Positions 5,901-6,488 of a stretch of DNA of 6,488 bases are shown here, one piece after another; positions within the stretch are counted from its first letter, which is position 1; each line of letters opens with the position of its first letter. The notes under the pieces are model-generated. The model had not been told where the DNA came from. It ran no database searches and saw only the letters and a program-made list of their open reading frames with translations. The position numbers and the translations under genes were made by a program. This stretch comes from Chloroflexota bacterium. GTDB lineage: Bacteria; Chloroflexota; Anaerolineae; Anaerolineales; DRMV01. The stretch covers positions 1-6,488 of the forward strand of contig JAADEN010000061.1 of assembly GCA_013153375.1 (NCBI GenBank). The letters are read 5' to 3'.

Positions 5901-6488
5901 GTTCGGAGACCAACTGGGACATCATCGGCCACGAAACCGCGGTGCAATGGCTGCAGCGCCAGATCGCGGCCCAGCGGGTGCATCACGCCTACCTCTTCGT
6001 GGGCCCCCGCGGGGTGGGGCGGCGCACTTTGGCCCGCCGCTTCGCGCAGGCGCTGACCTGCCTGCAGCCTCCGGCGCCGGGCGCGTTTTGCGGCCAATGT
6101 CGGGTGTGCCGCCAGATCGCGGCGGGCGTGCATCCCGACTTCCATGTTCTGCACGACCCCGCAGGGCTGAAGGTGGACGCGGTGCGGCAGGCCCAGCAGG
6201 TGTGGAACCTGTCGCCTCGGGAGGCCCGCTATCGCATCGCGCTGCTGCCCGAGGTGCAGCACGCGACGCCCGCGGCGGCCAACGCGCTGCTCAAGACTCT
6301 GGAAGAGCCGCCCGCGCACCTGATTTTGCTGCTCACCGCGTCGGATCCCGACGCTTTGCTGCCCACGGTGGTCTCGCGCTGCGAGGTGGTGCGCTTGCGC
6401 CTCGTGCCGCGCGCGGCGCTGGAGGAAGCCCTGCAGGCCCGCGGCGCGACGCCTGCGCAGGCCGCGGAGGCCGCGTCCTGGGCCCAGG
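5894..6488 (+). CDS. holB: DNA polymerase III subunit delta prime (HolB), N-terminal part
   Basis: The first 198 residues of a clamp-loader subunit, cut by the window edge (the family usually runs to roughly 300-350). Delta prime joins delta and DnaX to load the beta clamp on DNA. The N-terminal WDIIGHETAVQWLQRQI and the HHAYLFVGPRG segment match the family. Four cysteines (C56, C66, C69, C72) form the zinc site. LLKTLEEPP (132-140) and the S161-R162-C163 motif, whose arginine reaches the neighbouring ATPase site, are both present. The P-loop reads GPRGVGRRT, with Arg43 where Lys is expected, and the Walker B region reads IALLPEVQ without the usual DE. ATP hydrolysis by this subunit is therefore doubtful, as in other non-catalytic delta primes. 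The ATG overlaps the GH36 stop by 7 bases. Confidence 0.93.
   Translation, partial: MVGSETNWDIIGHETAVQWLQRQIAAQRVHHAYLFVGPRGVGRRTLARRFAQALTCLQPPAPGAFCGQCRVCRQIAAGVHPDFHVLHDPAGLKVDAVRQAQQVWNLSPREARYRIALLPEVQHATPAAANALLKTLEEPPAHLILLLTASDPDALLPTVVSRCEVVRLRLVPRAALEEALQARGATPAQAAEAASWAQ

Overview
The window is a GC-rich, gene-dense stretch with every supported gene on the + strand. Nothing in it fixes the taxonomy. The GC-rich coding, extended -10 promoters, dispersed-type intergenic repeats and gene families would fit a thermophilic or environmental bacterium such as a Chloroflexota (Anaerolineae-like) genome; this is inference from style, not proof.

Region 1 (1-2653) is a leucine biosynthesis cluster broken up by a toxin-antitoxin module. 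The first 36 bases read as the last codons of leuC, the 3-isopropylmalate dehydratase large subunit. A 237-base gap follows, holding a diverged 35-bp tandem repeat, a 14-bp tandem repeat, a strong stem-loop, and a sigma70-type promoter overlapped by two head-to-tail 12-bp palindromes. That promoter leads into vapB (Phd/YefM-type antitoxin) and vapC (PIN-domain RNase), joined by an ATGA overlap. The Shine-Dalgarno sequence of leuD overlaps the vapC stop codon, and leuB follows leuD after 2 bases. LeuC with LeuD isomerises isopropylmalate, and LeuB then oxidises it to the precursor of 2-ketoisocaproate. The TA genes therefore lie between the genes for two subunits of one enzyme, and leuDB probably receive some or all of their transcription from the TA promoter.

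Region 2 (2654-6488) starts with a short gap carrying an extended -10 promoter. It drives an apparent three-gene unit: an SRAP/HMCES (YedK-like) abasic-site shielding protein, a glycoside hydrolase family 36 alpha-galactosidase-like enzyme, and holB (DNA polymerase III delta prime), which runs off the right edge. All three overlap at start and stop codons (ATGA, then a 7-base overlap). Two are DNA-maintenance genes and one is a sugar hydrolase, a combination with no obvious common pathway.

I see no RNA gene, insertion sequence, CRISPR array or phage gene. No wholly new system is evident. The points most worth attention are the TA module inside the leu cluster with its tandem-palindrome operator, the intergenic repeat block, and the Walker A Lys-to-Arg change in delta prime.
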